Source of the DNA: Nitrincola sp. A-D6
GTDB taxonomy: Bacteria > Pseudomonadota > Gammaproteobacteria > Pseudomonadales > Balneatricaceae
Assembly: GCF_000764495.1 (NCBI RefSeq)
Contig: NZ_JRLB01000082.1
Span: 1 to 52,675, forward strand
DNA length: 52,675 nucleotides
Reading direction: 5' to 3'
Position 1 is the first letter of the stretch. The number at the start of each line of letters is the position of its first letter. Made by a program: the position numbers and the translations under genes. The notes beneath the pieces are model-generated. The model was given only the letters and a program-made list of their open reading frames with translations. It did not search any database and was not told the origin of the DNA. Below are positions 40,524-48,297 of this stretch, piece by piece.

Positions 40524-41442
40524 TTATAACTGTACCTGCATCCCATCAAATGCGACTTCGATGCCTTTGGCATCTAACAAGGCCCGTTCTGGTGAGTCTT
40601 CAATCAAGATAGGGTTGGTGTTATTTATGTGAATCAATATTTTGCGAGGTTTGGTGAGGGGTCTAAAAATTCAATCATACCGCCTTCACCGGATTGGGGG
40701 AGTGCCCCATATGTACGCCAAGCTTATCGCCTACACCCATAAACGCCATTTCATCTTCACGCCAAAGGGTACCATCTACGAGCAGGCAATCAGCCTCAGC
40801 CATCACCTGCGTCAGCGGAGCATCGATATCGCGTAAACCCGGCGCGTAAAAGAGTGATTTGCCACTGCGCTTATCCCGAATCAATACCGCTATATTGTCT
40901 CCAGGATGCGGGTTTAAACGGTGTGGTGAGTAAGGGGGTGCGCTTGATAGAATCGGCAGAGCGATAAACTCAAGGTCCTCGATGCCAACAATTTCAAATG
41001 GATTCAAAAACTGATCTACGGCGATAGGATGATGAATCAATCCACTATTCCAGTTTTTCAGCATGGTAAAAATCGGGAAGCTGAGACTTAAATCCTGATG
41101 CACGCGATCAGTACAATACACCTGATGTGGGCAACCTTCGCGTAACATTAACAACCCTGTTGTATGATCGATCTGACTGTCCATGAGGACAATGGCATGT
41201 ATGCCGGTATCGCGCACGGCACGTGCCGGTTGCATAGGCGCGAAATCAGCAAGTTGGGCACGAATATCCGGAGAGGCATTAAATAAAACCCAACGTTCAC
41301 CATCAGCACTCACGGCAATCGAGGATTGCGTACGTGCCTGTGCATTCAAGGTTCCTTTACGAAACCCATCGCAGTTCGCGCAATTGCAGTTCCACTGCGG
41401 AAAACCACCGCCAGCAGCTGAACCTAGAATCTGGATATGCAT
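40524..41442 (-). CDS. pqqB: PQQ biosynthesis protein PqqB, frameshifted
   Basis: About 306 residues restored; a metallo-beta-lactamase-fold protein thought to act as a hydroxylase on the PQQ precursor. Features: the N-terminal [18 protein letters not shown], a degenerate metal site [12 protein letters not shown], and [15 protein letters not shown] near the end. Two C losses, at 40696-40700 and 40658-40661 (G runs on the plus strand), break the C-terminus. Repair continues [19 protein letters not shown] to a stop at 40524. It lies 65 bp after pqqA, across a terminator-like hairpin. Confidence 0.93.
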
Positions 41443-41472
41443 TGTTATTATTATCTCTTACAGAAGTGGTAC

Positions 41473-41498
41473 AAAAAGCGACCCTCAGTGAGGGCCGC
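41473..41498 (-). terminator. Attenuator/terminator between pqqA and pqqB
   Basis: On the minus strand GCGGCCCTC-ACT-GAGGGTCGC forms a 9-bp stem with one G-U pair, followed by TTTTTG. It sits 10 bp after the pqqA stop. A partial terminator here would let pqqA be made in excess over the enzymes, as expected for a precursor peptide. Confidence 0.7.
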
Positions 41499-41507
41499 CC
41501 TTAGCGC

Positions 41508-41579
41508 TTAGCGGTTTGCGAAGTACATAGTGACTTCAAAACCGATGCGCAGATCGGTATATGCAGGTTTAGTCCACAT
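41508..41579 (-). CDS. pqqA: PQQ precursor peptide PqqA
   Basis: 23-residue ribosomal peptide [20 protein letters not shown] plus three residues. Glu15 and Tyr19 (E-x3-Y) are the atoms' source for PQQ. A GGAG ribosome site lies 7 bp before the ATG at 41579. The larger open frame around it is not coding. It heads the minus-strand pqqABCDE-peptidase operon and is divergent from the Ca-type dehydrogenase. Confidence 0.96.
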
Positions 41580-41657
41580 AAACGACTCCTTCTTTTTTGT
41601 TATGGATGTCATAATTGGCACCCTTTTGATAGTAGGATGTTGAAGAAGCGGACAACA

Positions 41658-41674
41658 TGGTACTTTGGAACTAA
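41658..41674. promoter_or_regulatory. 17-bp dyad motif upstream of pqqA
   Basis: TGGTACTTTGGAACTAA matches 13 of 17 positions of the site at 26654 and lies 79 bp upstream of the pqqA ATG. The 445-bp gene-free region 41580-42024 also holds a CTTAGGT core (41815-41821) and a GGGAATATTTCCC dyad (41854-41866). Confidence 0.55.
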
Positions 41675-42024
41675 TTTTCTGGGCATTTTGTCGGCACAAA
41701 CTTTCACACTTCCCCCTTACACTACAGAGAGGCGGAATAAAGGCTACGGATGCTGGCCGAATAAATTACAACACCACACTACTTTCATTACTCACTAGAA
41801 TGAAATACACTGTGCTTAGGTCGTACAACTTTAATACAACATATTGTTTTATAGGGAATATTTCCCAAAATCCTGCGCTTTTTTCCTCGTTTTTACTGGC
41901 TGAAATCCTGGTATCTGCGGGCACTCATCCATCGTTATTATCGGTCGCTCTACCCATACTACCCTGGCACTAAGGCATTGAATTTAACTCAGCTGCTGAG
42001 TTACTCATCCAACAGGGTATTATT

Positions 42025-43887
42025 ATGATGCATACAACAAAAATAACGTCTCGTTACACACCTCTGGGCTATTCGATCAAGGCCGCTCTATTGTCTGCAG
42101 CAATTGGCCTCAGTAGTACTTCGGCATACGCCGCCACTGAAGTTTCTTGGGATGATATTGTTAATGATCCGGACAACACACAAACCGTTCTAAGTTATGG
42201 TTTTGGACCCAAGGCCCAGCGCTATAGTCCAATGACAACAATCAATACCGACAACGTGAATCGCCTGACCCCTGCCTGGTCTTTCTCATTTGGTGATGAA
42301 AAACAGCGCGGACAAGAATCCCAGGCTCTGGTTCATGATGGTGTTATATACGTAACAGGCTCTTATTCTCGAGTGTTTGCTATTGATGCAAAAACAGGCA
42401 AGCAGCTTTGGAACTACGCCGCCAGACTACCAGATGATATTCGCCCTTGTTGTGATGTCGTCAATCGCGGTGCAGCAATATTCGAAGACAAAATTTACTT
42501 TGGTACACTCGATGCTGCCATGGTCGCACTGGATAAAACCACTGGCCGTGTCGTCTGGCGTGAAAAATTCGGTGATCATTCTGCTGGCTACACCATGACG
42601 GGTGCTCCCACGATTGTTAAAGATCAAGCCTCTGGACGCACCTTGCTCATTCATGGTTCGTCAGGCGATGAATTTGGCGTTGTCGGCAAACTATTTGCTC
42701 GCGACCCGCACACTGGCGAAGAGGTCTGGATGCGTCCATTCGTGGAGGGTCATGTGGGCCGCCTTAATGGTGAAGAGAGCACACCAACAGGAGACCCAAG
42801 AGCCCCTTCATGGCCAGATGATGACAACACAGAGACAGGCAAGGTTGATGCCTGGAGCCATGGGGGCGGTGCTCCCTGGCAGAGTGCAAGTTTTGACGTC
42901 GAAACCAACACAATCATTGTGGGTGCAGGCAATCCAGCCCCCTGGAATACCTGGAAGCGCACATCTGAAGGGGGTAATCCACTTGATTACGACAACCTCT
43001 ACACCTCAGGTCAGGTGGGCGTAGACCCCACTACAGGCGAAGTAAAATGGTTCTACCAGCACACTCCGAATGATGCCTGGGATTTCTCCGGCAACAATGA
43101 ACTGGTCCTGTTTGAGTATGATGACGAGGGTGAAACCGTCAAAGCAACAGCTCACGCTGACCGAAACGGATTTTTCTACGTTATCAACCGTGAAGATGGC
43201 AGCTTTATTCGTGCCTTCCCATTTGTTGACAATATCACCTGGGCAACACATATCGATCCTGAAACAGGCCGTCCTGTCGAAGTTGAAGGGCAACGCCCAC
43301 CGCTCCCTGCACCAGGTGAAGAACGTGGTGAAGCTATTGAAGTCTCTCCACCCTTTCTGGGTGGTAAAAACTGGAACCCCATGGCTTATAGCCAGGACAC
43401 CGGCTGGTTCTATGTGCCTGGTAACCACTGGAAAGAGGATTACTGGACCGAAGAAGTCACCTACCAAAAGGGTTCAGCTTATTTAGGACAAGGCTTCCGC
43501 ATCAAAAAAATGTATGACGACCATGTCGGCATTCTACGTGCGATGAACCCTCTCACAGGCGAAATAGAGTGGGAACATAAAGAAGCCCTTCCACTTTGGT
43601 CCGGCGTATTAGCCACGAAAGGCGACCTGGTTTTTACAGGTACGAGTGACGGCTATCTTAAGGCTTTCCACGCCAAAACCGGTGAAGAGCTTTGGAAGTT
43701 CCAAACAGGCTCAGGCATTGTTTCCAGCCCAGTCACATGGGAAATGGATGGTGAGCAGTATGTCGGCATTGCCTCAGGCTATGGTGGCGCCGTTCCGCTA
43801 TGGGGAGGTGAGATGGCTGTATTAACGCGTCCTGTTCCTCAAGGGGGTGCTTTCTGGGCCTTCAAGCTTCCATCCTGGGCCCAATAA
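42025..43887 (+). CDS. exaA: PQQ-dependent alcohol dehydrogenase, calcium-type (ExaA/PedE-like)
   Basis: 620-residue periplasmic quinoprotein alcohol dehydrogenase. Signal peptide about 1-36 (AYAAT). Seen: vicinal disulfide PCCD (142-143), Ca-ligand Glu in GDEFG (216), Asn in GNPAPW (303) and catalytic Asp in WDFSG (353). Two residues beyond the catalytic Asp is Ser, as in Ca2+ enzymes such as ExaA/PedE, where lanthanide enzymes have Asp. It oxidises ethanol and other alcohols, passing electrons to cytochrome c550. It is divergent from pqqA and closed by a strong terminator. Compared with the enzyme at 21547, it has an insertion around 250-275. Confidence 0.92.
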   Translation: MMHTTKITSRYTPLGYSIKAALLSAAIGLSSTSAYAATEVSWDDIVNDPDNTQTVLSYGFGPKAQRYSPMTTINTDNVNRLTPAWSFSFGDEKQRGQESQALVHDGVIYVTGSYSRVFAIDAKTGKQLWNYAARLPDDIRPCCDVVNRGAAIFEDKIYFGTLDAAMVALDKTTGRVVWREKFGDHSAGYTMTGAPTIVKDQASGRTLLIHGSSGDEFGVVGKLFARDPHTGEEVWMRPFVEGHVGRLNGEESTPTGDPRAPSWPDDDNTETGKVDAWSHGGGAPWQSASFDVETNTIIVGAGNPAPWNTWKRTSEGGNPLDYDNLYTSGQVGVDPTTGEVKWFYQHTPNDAWDFSGNNELVLFEYDDEGETVKATAHADRNGFFYVINREDGSFIRAFPFVDNITWATHIDPETGRPVEVEGQRPPLPAPGEERGEAIEVSPPFLGGKNWNPMAYSQDTGWFYVPGNHWKEDYWTEEVTYQKGSAYLGQGFRIKKMYDDHVGILRAMNPLTGEIEWEHKEALPLWSGVLATKGDLVFTGTSDGYLKAFHAKTGEELWKFQTGSGIVSSPVTWEMDGEQYVGIASGYGGAVPLWGGEMAVLTRPVPQGGAFWAFKLPSWAQ

Positions 43888-43923
43888 AACCGCGATTTTG
43901 TGAAACGATTGTTACATGGCTTT

Positions 43924-43950
43924 GAGCCTGTTCATACAGGCTCTTTTTTT
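43924..43950 (+). terminator. Rho-independent terminator after exaA
   Basis: GAGCCTG-TTCATA-CAGGCTC followed by seven T. It lies between exaA and the pentapeptide gene; the latter's ribosome site AAGGA starts just after the T run. Confidence 0.9.
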
Positions 43951-43959
43951 AAGGACGTT

Positions 43960-44612
43960 ATGCTTATGAAGCCTTTACTCTTTTCAGCACTGCTGCTTTG
44001 CTCGTGCCTACTGTCTCCCGCCTTCGCAGACGATTGCCCTTTCACACCTAATGCAGAATGCGCTAATGGCCAATTTGAATCTTTTGAGTTAGCTGGACGC
44101 GATATGCGCTATATTAATTTAAGTGGCGCTGACCTTCGGTATGCGGATTTGCGACATGCAGACCTGCGTGGAGCAAACTTACAAGGCGCTGATTTACGCC
44201 ACGCCACACTTACCCGGGCCAACCTGGAAAAACCAATCTACGTGGTGCCACACTTGACCATGCCAACCTGCAATCCGTATCTGCATGGGCTATGTTTGGT
44301 CAAGGTGCATCATTCAAAAGCACACGTTTTGATGGCGCCGATTTAACCTTTGCTCGCCTGACACAAGGCAAGTTCGAGAACGCCAGCTTTTATGCCGCCA
44401 ATCTGGAAATGGCATGGCTGACAAAGGCCGATATGACAGGAGCCAGCTTTGAGGATGCCAATCTTCAAGAGGCAAAATTTAACAATGCTAATCTTGGAAA
44501 CGCTCAATTCACAGGTGCAATTTTTCGCTTTGCGACCTTTCAAAACACCCTGATGGATGGCTGCGAAGGCTGCCCTCACGACTGGATGATCCCAAAAAAC
44601 TACACGGATTAA
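43960..44612 (+). CDS. Pentapeptide-repeat protein, frameshifted
   Basis: About 218 residues restored, with a signal peptide (about 1-24, AFADD). It has around 25 pentapeptide repeats of A(D/N)Lxx type, for example LSGADLRYADLRHADLRGAN and ANLEMAWLTKADMTGASFED, forming a right-handed quadrilateral helix. The C-terminus has CEGCPHDW, a possible Cys pair. A loss in the A run at 44228-44232 breaks the frame; adding one A gives EKTNLRGATLDHANLQ. A pentapeptide gene also lies beside pedE in Pseudomonas putida. Function unknown; periplasmic. Confidence 0.85.
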
Positions 44613-44634
44613 TTCAGGTTACACTGATGACCCC

Positions 44635-45309
44635 TCAATGCGGAAGCTGCTCGCCTGAGGCAGGCGCTCCGCTTTGAATTTCACCCAACTTAATAACTCC
44701 AAACTGAATCGCCAAATGGACAAATTGTGCAGTAGATGTCACTTGCAGTTTACTTTTTAAGAGCGCCGTGTGATTGGCTACTGTTTTCACACTGACACAC
44801 AAATGCTCTGCAATCGTTTTCGAGGGCAAGCCTTTAGCCAGCATCACAAAAATTTCAAACTCTCTGGGCGTTATATCAGACAACCCTCTCTCATCTACAG
44901 GTCGATGCATGGCCAAACGCATCGCTAACTCATGCTCAACATAGGGCTTACCCTGCATTACACGCGTAACAGCTTCCAATAGCACCTCGGGTGAACCACT
45001 TTTGGAAATATAACCCAAAGCACCCACATCCAAGGCTTGCTGCACCATGGGTAGCTCATCATACATACTGAAAAAAAGAATACGCGTACTGGCTTCTCGT
45101 TGCAGTATTCGCCTACCGATTTCCAGCCCGGTCAAATCTGGCAAATGTATATCCAAAATAATCAGATCGGGCGTATGTTGCTGCCATAAAGCAAAGCCGT
45201 CAGCTCCCGTACTGGCTTCAAGTATATGGCATGTATCTAACATGGCAGACAGTAAACTGGCATAGCCCTGCCTGACCACGGCATGATCATCAATCAATAG
45301 AATTTTCAT
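44635..45309 (-). CDS. NarL/LuxR-family response regulator (ExaE/PedR2-like)
   Basis: 224 residues: a receiver domain (LIDDHAVVRQGYASLL, phospho-Asp in IILDIHLPDLTG about 54, Lys in SKSGSP) and a LuxR HTH (ITPREFEIFVMLAKGLPSKTIA...SVKTVANHTALLKSKL). Its ATG at 45309 overlaps the kinase stop by one base, so they form a two-component pair. The place beside the dehydrogenases fits ExaDE in P. aeruginosa or PedS2/PedR2 in P. putida, which control the quinoprotein genes, the latter in response to lanthanides. It is convergent with the pentapeptide gene. Confidence 0.88.
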   Translation of the reverse strand: MKILLIDDHAVVRQGYASLLSAMLDTCHILEASTGADGFALWQQHTPDLIILDIHLPDLTGLEIGRRILQREASTRILFFSMYDELPMVQQALDVGALGYISKSGSPEVLLEAVTRVMQGKPYVEHELAMRLAMHRPVDERGLSDITPREFEIFVMLAKGLPSKTIAEHLCVSVKTVANHTALLKSKLQVTSTAQFVHLAIQFGVIKLGEIQSGAPASGEQLPH

Positions 45310-46502
45310 CAAGCTATACCCTCCTGCAATACAGGAACCTTTACAATAATTTTCAAGCCCTGGCCTGCTTTCGAAACAAGGCGTAAGTTTGCGTTCATAC
45401 AGCGGGCTCTCTCATACATAGAGCGCAGACCGACCCCCTGCACCATATTGGCCTGCAATCCCTGCCCGTTGTCATCAACCACTAACTCCAAACCCGTTTC
45501 AATAAGTCTAAGATCAATTGATACTCTATTGGCTTTAGCATGACGTGCCACATTATTGAGCGCCTCTTGTACCATCCGATATAGATGTGTTGCCGCATCT
45601 TTTTGCAAAGGTGGCACGCAATCAGGCACCAAAATACTGCAACTTATGCCACTGGATTGCTGCCATTGCGTAGCAAGACTTTGTAACGATTGGCCTAACC
45701 CTAGGGGCTCAAGAATCACGGGGTGCAAACTTCGTACTAAGCGCAGAAATCCTTCCTGCATTGCCTGGCAATGTTCAATAATGATCTCTGCTGTCCGCTT
45801 AACCAACATCGCATCGTCAGGTGTTTGAGAGATTAAGTAGGATTGAGCCCGAATGCCTGTAACATATTGTCCAAGGTCATCGTGTAATTCTCGCGCTAAA
45901 TAGGCACGTTCTTTTTCCTGGAGCGCCATTAACTCCCCGGTTAAATGCTGATTACTTTTCTGCTCCAGCTCAAGGGCATTCGCCAGGGTCGAATAACAAG
46001 TAGCCAGCAGTTGAAAAGGCTTTAACCCTAAGCGTCGCCCATAGAATGCGGCCATAGCGGCCACTAAATAGGTCGCCACAAATAACACAAATACCAAGAC
46101 CACAGACTCCCACACCTCCTCAACCTCATCGAAGGGGTTGGCTAACAACCACATGCGCCGTCCATCAGGCAGGTATAAGGTATTAGCATCCTGAACCAGA
46201 TCTTCCCGCCAAATCAGCTGAAAAAACCACTTCGGTACCTCATCAGATCCATCTAAGTCTTCCAGCTGTATTGAATGCTTAACGCTGATAACCACATGAC
46301 GCAACTCTGCCTGTTCAAGCAGGTGCAAACGTTGCCTATCACCCTCAGCCAGCGTGGACAAGAGCTGTGCTAACTCCCTGCTTGCTGCCAGCTCGCGCTG
46401 GACATCCGTTTTGCCCTGCTGAACAAGAGCAGCGAATGCCAACAAAAATAAAAAACCGAAAACCAAAAAAAGCGACATCATTAACGTTAAAAATCTGGAC
46501 AT
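45309..46502 (-). CDS. Sensor histidine kinase, NarX-type (ExaD/PedS2-like)
   Basis: 397 residues. Two membrane helices (about 6-28 and 133-152) flank a periplasmic region of about 105 residues rich in Asp and Glu (LEDLDGSDEVPKWF, ANPFDEVEEVWE). The cytoplasmic part has a HisKA_3 domain with phospho-His in ARELHDDLGQYVTG and a HATPase (EALNNVARHAKANR, VDDNGQGL, GVGLRSMYERA). It transfers phosphate to the NarL-type regulator encoded directly after it. The acidic periplasmic loop could sense a metal, by analogy with PedS2, but this is an inference. Intact. Confidence 0.87.
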   Translation of the reverse strand: MSRFLTLMMSLFLVFGFLFLLAFAALVQQGKTDVQRELAASRELAQLLSTLAEGDRQRLHLLEQAELRHVVISVKHSIQLEDLDGSDEVPKWFFQLIWREDLVQDANTLYLPDGRRMWLLANPFDEVEEVWESVVLVFVLFVATYLVAAMAAFYGRRLGLKPFQLLATCYSTLANALELEQKSNQHLTGELMALQEKERAYLARELHDDLGQYVTGIRAQSYLISQTPDDAMLVKRTAEIIIEHCQAMQEGFLRLVRSLHPVILEPLGLGQSLQSLATQWQQSSGISCSILVPDCVPPLQKDAATHLYRMVQEALNNVARHAKANRVSIDLRLIETGLELVVDDNGQGLQANMVQGVGLRSMYERARCMNANLRLVSKAGQGLKIIVKVPVLQEGIA

Positions 46503-46519
46503 GACGGCTTACTCATTAG

Positions 46520-46544
46520 AAAAAAAAACCTCCCGAAGGAGGTT
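46520..46544 (-). terminator. Rho-independent terminator of aldehyde dehydrogenase
   Basis: On the minus strand AACCTCC-TTCG-GGAGGTT followed by at least six further T. The UUCG tetraloop makes it very stable. It lies about 100 bp after the aldehyde dehydrogenase stop. Confidence 0.9.
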
Positions 46545-46645
46545 AAATACTACATGACAGAGTCAATTACTGGTCGCAGGGTGCGCGACCATGCAGCAGG
46601 TACATCCCTGTACCGATCAACGGAGAGTAAAGAGCGCTTACTGGC

Positions 46646-48166
46646 TTAGAAAAAGCCCATCGGGTTTACATCATAGCTAACCAGCATGTTTTTGGTCTGC
46701 TGATAATGATCCAGCATCATCTTGTGGTTTTCACGGCCGACACCGGATTTCTTGTAACCACCAAACGCCGCATGTGCTGGATAATGATGATAGCAGTTAG
46801 TCCACACGCGACCGGCTTCAATACCACGACCCATACGGTAAGCACGGTTCATATCACGTGTCCACAGGCCTGCACCCAGTCCGAACTCAGAGTCATTGGC
46901 AATAGCCAGGGCTTCAGCTTCATCTTTGAAAGTGGTGACAGATACAACCGGGCCAAAGATTTCTTCCTGGAATACGCGCATTTTGTTGTTGCCTTTGATC
47001 AGGGTTGGCTGAATATAGTAGCCACCACCCAATGACGCATCCATCTGATCCTTATCACCACCGATGAGAATTTCAGCACCCTCATCACGGCCAATATCAA
47101 AGTAACCCATGATCTTTTTAAACTGCTCTTCCGAGGCCTGAGCACCCACCATGACATCGGTATCCAGTGGACTGCCACGCTTAATCAGCTTGGTACGCTC
47201 TATTACCTTGGCGATGAACTCATCATAGATATCTTCCTGCACCAGCAGGCGTGATGGGCAGGTACACACTTCACCCTGATTGAAGAAGGCCAACACCACA
47301 CCTTCAATACATTTACTCAGGTAACTATCTTCAAAATCCATGACATCTTTGAAGAAGATGTTTGGTGATTTACCACCCAACTCAACCGTGGAAGGAATAA
47401 TATTTTCGGCTGCACATTTCATGATGTGCGCGCCAACTGGGGTAGAACCGGTGAACGCAATTTTGGCAATACGCTTGCTGGTAGCCAGCGCCTGACCGGC
47501 TTCTGCACCAAAGCCATTGACGATATTCAAAATGCCTGCTGGTAACAGATCTTCGATCACCTCGATGAACTTCAGAATAGACCAGGGGGTTTGCTCGGCT
47601 GGCTTCATGACTATGCAGTTACCTGCTGCCAGAGCCGGCGCGATTTTCCATGCCGCCATAAGCAGGGGAAAATTCCAGGGAATAATCTGACCAACAACAC
47701 CCAGTGGCTCATGGAAATGATAGGCGACGGTATTGTGATCTATCTCACCGATAGAACCTTCCTGCGCACGAATAGCGCCGGCAAAATAACGAAAATGATC
47801 CACTGCAAGTGGTACATCGGCGTTTAGGGTTTCACGTACAGCCTTACCGTTATCCCAGGATTCCGCGACAGCTATCGATTCAAGATTCTGTTCCAGACGA
47901 TCGGCAATTTTCAGCAACAAATTTGAACGTTCGGTAACTGACTTGAGACCCCATGCCTGCTTTGCTGCATGCGCTGCATCCAATGCCAGTTCGACATCTT
48001 CAGCGGTAGAACGCGGTATTTCACAAAAAACCTCACCGGTGACTGGTGAAACATTTTTGAAATACTGGCCCTTGACGGGAGCAACCCACTTGCCACCAAT
48101 ATAGTTTTCGTAACGGGGTTTCAGTGAAGTGACGGAGCCCTCAAGCCCTGGCTGTGTATAGATCAT
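46646..48166 (-). CDS. exaC: Aldehyde dehydrogenase (ExaC/PedI-like)
   Basis: 506-residue NAD(P)-dependent aldehyde dehydrogenase that would oxidise the aldehyde (such as acetaldehyde) made by the quinoprotein dehydrogenases. Motifs: [12 protein letters not shown], the nucleotide-binding FTGSTPVG, Glu in VELGGKSPN and the catalytic Cys in [12 protein letters not shown]. The C-terminus [17 protein letters not shown] is typical of the AldB/ExaC group. An AGAGG ribosome site precedes the ATG. A dyad motif lies 115 bp upstream and a UUCG terminator follows. Intact. Confidence 0.93.
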   Translation of the reverse strand: MIYTQPGLEGSVTSLKPRYENYIGGKWVAPVKGQYFKNVSPVTGEVFCEIPRSTAEDVELALDAAHAAKQAWGLKSVTERSNLLLKIADRLEQNLESIAVAESWDNGKAVRETLNADVPLAVDHFRYFAGAIRAQEGSIGEIDHNTVAYHFHEPLGVVGQIIPWNFPLLMAAWKIAPALAAGNCIVMKPAEQTPWSILKFIEVIEDLLPAGILNIVNGFGAEAGQALATSKRIAKIAFTGSTPVGAHIMKCAAENIIPSTVELGGKSPNIFFKDVMDFEDSYLSKCIEGVVLAFFNQGEVCTCPSRLLVQEDIYDEFIAKVIERTKLIKRGSPLDTDVMVGAQASEEQFKKIMGYFDIGRDEGAEILIGGDKDQMDASLGGGYYIQPTLIKGNNKMRVFQEEIFGPVVSVTTFKDEAEALAIANDSEFGLGAGLWTRDMNRAYRMGRGIEAGRVWTNCYHHYPAHAAFGGYKKSGVGRENHKMMLDHYQQTKNMLVSYDVNPMGFF

Positions 48167-48234
48167 TGTGTGAGCCTCTTTTGTTGTTATCTACCTGACT
48201 CTTTGCGAGTCACGATGCTTCAGGCTTCATATTA

Positions 48235-48247
48235 GTCATCAGATGAC
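48235..48247. promoter_or_regulatory. Perfect palindrome upstream of aldehyde dehydrogenase
   Basis: GTCATC-A-GATGAC, a 6-bp dyad 69 bp before the start, between the 17-bp motif and the gene. No binding protein can be named. Confidence 0.3.
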
Positions 48248-48280
48248 CATAACACCAATTGTGCATTGGCACATAAGAAC

Positions 48281-48297
48281 TACGCCTTTAGTACTGC
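48281..48297. promoter_or_regulatory. 17-bp dyad motif upstream of aldehyde dehydrogenase
   Basis: TACGCCTTTAGTACTGC keeps the TTTA-GTACT half and the outer TAC. It is 115 bp before the aldehyde dehydrogenase ATG and overlaps the 3' end of the GGDEF-EAL gene. Confidence 0.5.

Noticed and set aside
41665..41973. 102-codon frame upstream of the Ca-type dehydrogenase
   Set aside because: No ribosome site, no protein-like composition, and it overlaps the divergent pqqA promoter elements.
41966..41985. Sigma54 promoter before the Ca-type dehydrogenase (TGGCAC...TTGAA)
   Set aside because: The spacing is two bases too long and the GC of the -12 element is missing.
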